A stretch of DNA of 7,886 bases from Kiritimatiellia bacterium (GTDB lineage Bacteria > Verrucomicrobiota > Kiritimatiellia > RFP12 > UBA1067). The notes beneath the pieces were generated by a model, which was given only the letters and a program-made list of their open reading frames with translations, searched no databases and had not been told where the DNA came from. The stretch lies in the NCBI GenBank assembly GCA_017959645.1, contig JAGDAE010000009.1, forward strand, positions 1-7,886, in the 5' to 3' direction. Of this stretch, positions 7,376 through 7,886 are shown one piece after another. Each line of letters begins with the position of its first letter. Position 1 is the stretch's first letter. The position numbers were made by a program, and so were the translations under genes.

Positions 7376-7451
7376 TGGTGGAGAAGAAGAGATTCGAACT
7401 CTCGACCCCCACGTTGCGAACGTGATGCTCTACCAACTGAGCTACTTCCCC
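7376..7451 (-). tRNA. tRNA-Ala, anticodon CGC, with encoded CCA
   Basis: The full cloverleaf can be folded by eye. The acceptor stem is GGGGAAG with CTTCTCC, including the G3:U70 pair that marks alanine tRNAs. The D arm is GCTC-AGTTGGTA-GAGC. The anticodon stem is TCACG/CGTGG (one T-G pair) around TTCGCAA, giving anticodon CGC, which reads GCG. The variable loop is GGGTC, and the T arm is GAGAG-TTCGAAT-CTCTT. The discriminator is A, and CCA (7376-7378) is genome-encoded. The mature body without CCA is 7379-7451. GCG codons are frequent in the neighbouring genes, which fits a dedicated CGC isoacceptor. Confidence 0.97.
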
Positions 7452-7471
7452 ATTCGTGGAAAACGGCGCGT

Positions 7472-7501
7472 ATTTTATCACAAATCCCGCTCCCGCGTCA
7501 A
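7472..7501 (-). promoter_or_regulatory. tRNA-Ala promoter
   Basis: TTGACG (7496-7501) and TAAAAT (7472-7477) are separated by 18 bp, with TG one base before the -10 (TGA-TAAAAT). The expected start near 7465 gives a 5' leader of about 14 nt ahead of the tRNA, for removal by RNase P. The sequence following the -10, ACGCGCC, is GC-rich. Such a GC-rich discriminator is typical of stringently controlled stable-RNA promoters in model bacteria; applying this here is inference. Confidence 0.75.
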
Positions 7502-7506
7502 GGGGG

Positions 7507-7529
7507 TATTTTTGCGATTTTCACCTTTT
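7507..7529 (-). promoter_or_regulatory. A/T-rich block upstream of the tRNA promoter (UP-element-like)
   Basis: Three short A-tracts on the minus strand (7526-7529, 7518-7521, 7509-7513) lie just upstream of the -35 hexamer, spaced 8-9 bp apart, in a GC-rich neighbourhood. The position corresponds to roughly -42 to -64, where UP elements contact the RNA polymerase alpha subunits at stable-RNA promoters. Only position and base composition support this. Confidence 0.35.
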
Positions 7530-7555
7530 GAAATGCCGCCGAAACCTCGGAGCGC

Positions 7556-7569
7556 TCAATGCGCATTGA
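7556..7569. repeat. Perfect 14-bp palindrome TCAATGCGCATTGA
   Basis: TCAATGC is followed directly by its reverse complement with no spacer, so it is a poor hairpin but a good two-fold site for a dimeric DNA-binding protein. It sits 55 bp upstream of the tRNA -35 hexamer in non-coding DNA. No second copy was noticed in the window. It could be an operator or chance. Confidence 0.4.
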
Positions 7570-7609
7570 CATCATGCCGTCACCGGCAAGAATTTCCATC
7601 CGTCAAAAG

Positions 7610-7625
7610 TGCACCAAACCGTGCA
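7610..7625 (-). terminator. Weak hairpin, possible terminator of the right-edge gene
   Basis: On the minus strand TGCAC pairs with GTGCA across a 6-base GGTTTG loop and is followed by CTTTTG. The five-base-pair stem and four T make it a weak intrinsic terminator at best. It lies about 70 nt after the stop of the gene at 7693. Confidence 0.25.
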
Positions 7626-7692
7626 GTAATGACACGAAAACGCCGCCCCGTATGTTTTCGGGAGCCTCCCGATGCGGACGCGAGACCGACTG

Positions 7693-7886
7693 CTATCTGA
7701 CGATGACGGTCAGCCCGGCCTTGCGGCAGTAGATGAAGTATATGCCGTCGCCTCGTATGTCCCAAGAGCACGTATCGTAATTGGGCGTCGCGCAGACGAT
7801 ATGCTCGCGCATGCCGTCGGTGATGTAGCCATGCACGAGTTTGTTCGTGACCGTCACCCCGAACCGCGAGAAAATCGGGCTGTCGG
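7693..7886 (-). CDS. C-terminal 63 residues of an unrecognised protein (5' part beyond window)
   Basis: The frame ending in TAG at 7693-7695 is open to the right edge and gives 63 residues ending 'GLTVIVR'. Its G/C-ending codons match the other minus-strand genes, unlike the other two frames, one of which reads as Arg/His-rich nonsense. The segment is rich in short beta-strand-like stretches (FGVTVT, GIYFIY, LTVIVR) and has three cysteines (31, 39 and 53 of the visible part). No family motif is recognised, so no function is proposed. It has the same orientation as the tRNA and operon, but is separated from them by the spacer and a separate promoter. Confidence 0.7.
   Translation of the reverse strand, partial: DSPIFSRFGVTVTNKLVHGYITDGMREHIVCATPNYDTCSWDIRGDGIYFIYCRKAGLTVIVR

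Larger units (their letters stand above)
7502..7692. other. Non-coding spacer between right-edge gene and tRNA promoter
   Basis: I see no convincing gene here. Besides the palindrome, A-tracts and weak terminator listed separately, it contains two further inverted repeats. TGCCG-TCAC-CGGCA at 7575-7588 forms a GTGA tetraloop of the GNRA type on the minus strand. CGGGA-GCC-TCCCG lies at 7659-7671, followed on the minus strand by AAAA rather than T, so it is not a simple terminator. A 33-codon frame (7599 to 7498, minus) has no ribosome-binding site and runs into the tRNA promoter. Confidence 0.5.

Noticed and set aside
7376..7451. tRNA-Ala as an attachment site for an integrated element
   Set aside because: No integrase gene and no repeat of the tRNA 3' end were seen in the window.
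7239..7481. In-frame upstream extension of the fadL-like gene to a start at 7481
   Set aside because: The extension reads through the tRNA-Ala gene and both terminators (its peptide contains the familiar 'GEVAQLVEHH' translated-tRNA artefact), and the true start has a signal peptide.
7498..7599. 33-codon minus-strand frame with an ATG at 7599
   Set aside because: There is no ribosome-binding site, no recognisable sequence pattern, and it overlaps the A-tracts and -35 element of the tRNA promoter.
7659..7671. CGGGA-GCC-TCCCG hairpin as a terminator of the right-edge gene
   Set aside because: On the minus strand it is followed by AAAA rather than a T run; no plus-strand gene ends here.
1..7886. 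CRISPR array, insertion sequence or defence system
   Set aside because: No regularly spaced direct repeats, transposase motifs or nuclease/toxin motifs were seen on either strand.

Overview
This is a GC-rich window in which every recognisable gene lies on the minus strand, so it reads right to left. The organism is a Gram-negative bacterium: there is a FadL-type outer-membrane barrel ending in an aromatic residue, and two proteins have Sec-type signal peptides. The large secreted glycosidase resembles, from memory, proteins of the PVC group (Kiritimatiellota, Lentisphaerota, Verrucomicrobiota). That placement is inference, and I hold it with low to moderate confidence.

Layout from right to left: (1) 7693-7886, the last 63 residues of an unrecognised protein. 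(2) 7502-7692, a non-coding spacer with short inverted repeats, including a perfect 14-bp palindrome, and an A/T-rich block that may act as an UP element. (3) 7376-7501, a tRNA-Ala(CGC) gene with its own sigma70-type promoter and an encoded CCA, followed by a strong intrinsic terminator and a weaker second one. (4) 7257-1, a four-gene operon that starts from an extended -10 promoter with almost no 5' leader.

The operon encodes a FadL/OMPP1-family outer-membrane protein (468 aa), an FkbH-like HAD-IIIC/GNAT protein (395 aa), a very large secreted glycoside hydrolase (1252 aa) and an EamA/DMT-family inner-membrane transporter (298 codons visible). The hydrolase has a beta-galactosidase-like barrel module followed by two GH43-type propellers. 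The junctions are a 3-nt gap, a 4-nt ATGA overlap and an 11-nt overlap, so the genes are almost certainly co-transcribed and probably translationally coupled.

The biology of this gene set is not obvious. Breakdown of plant or host polysaccharide explains the hydrolase, and the other proteins could handle uptake, an acyl/glyceryl-modified intermediate and export. No carrier protein, polyketide synthase, TonB receptor or regulator is present in the window to settle it. The most interesting sequence-level signal is a promoter signature (TTGACG-N18-extended -10, then CGC[A/G]CC) that appears at the tRNA gene and inside the 3' end of the transporter gene. A version lacking the -35 appears at the fadL-like gene.
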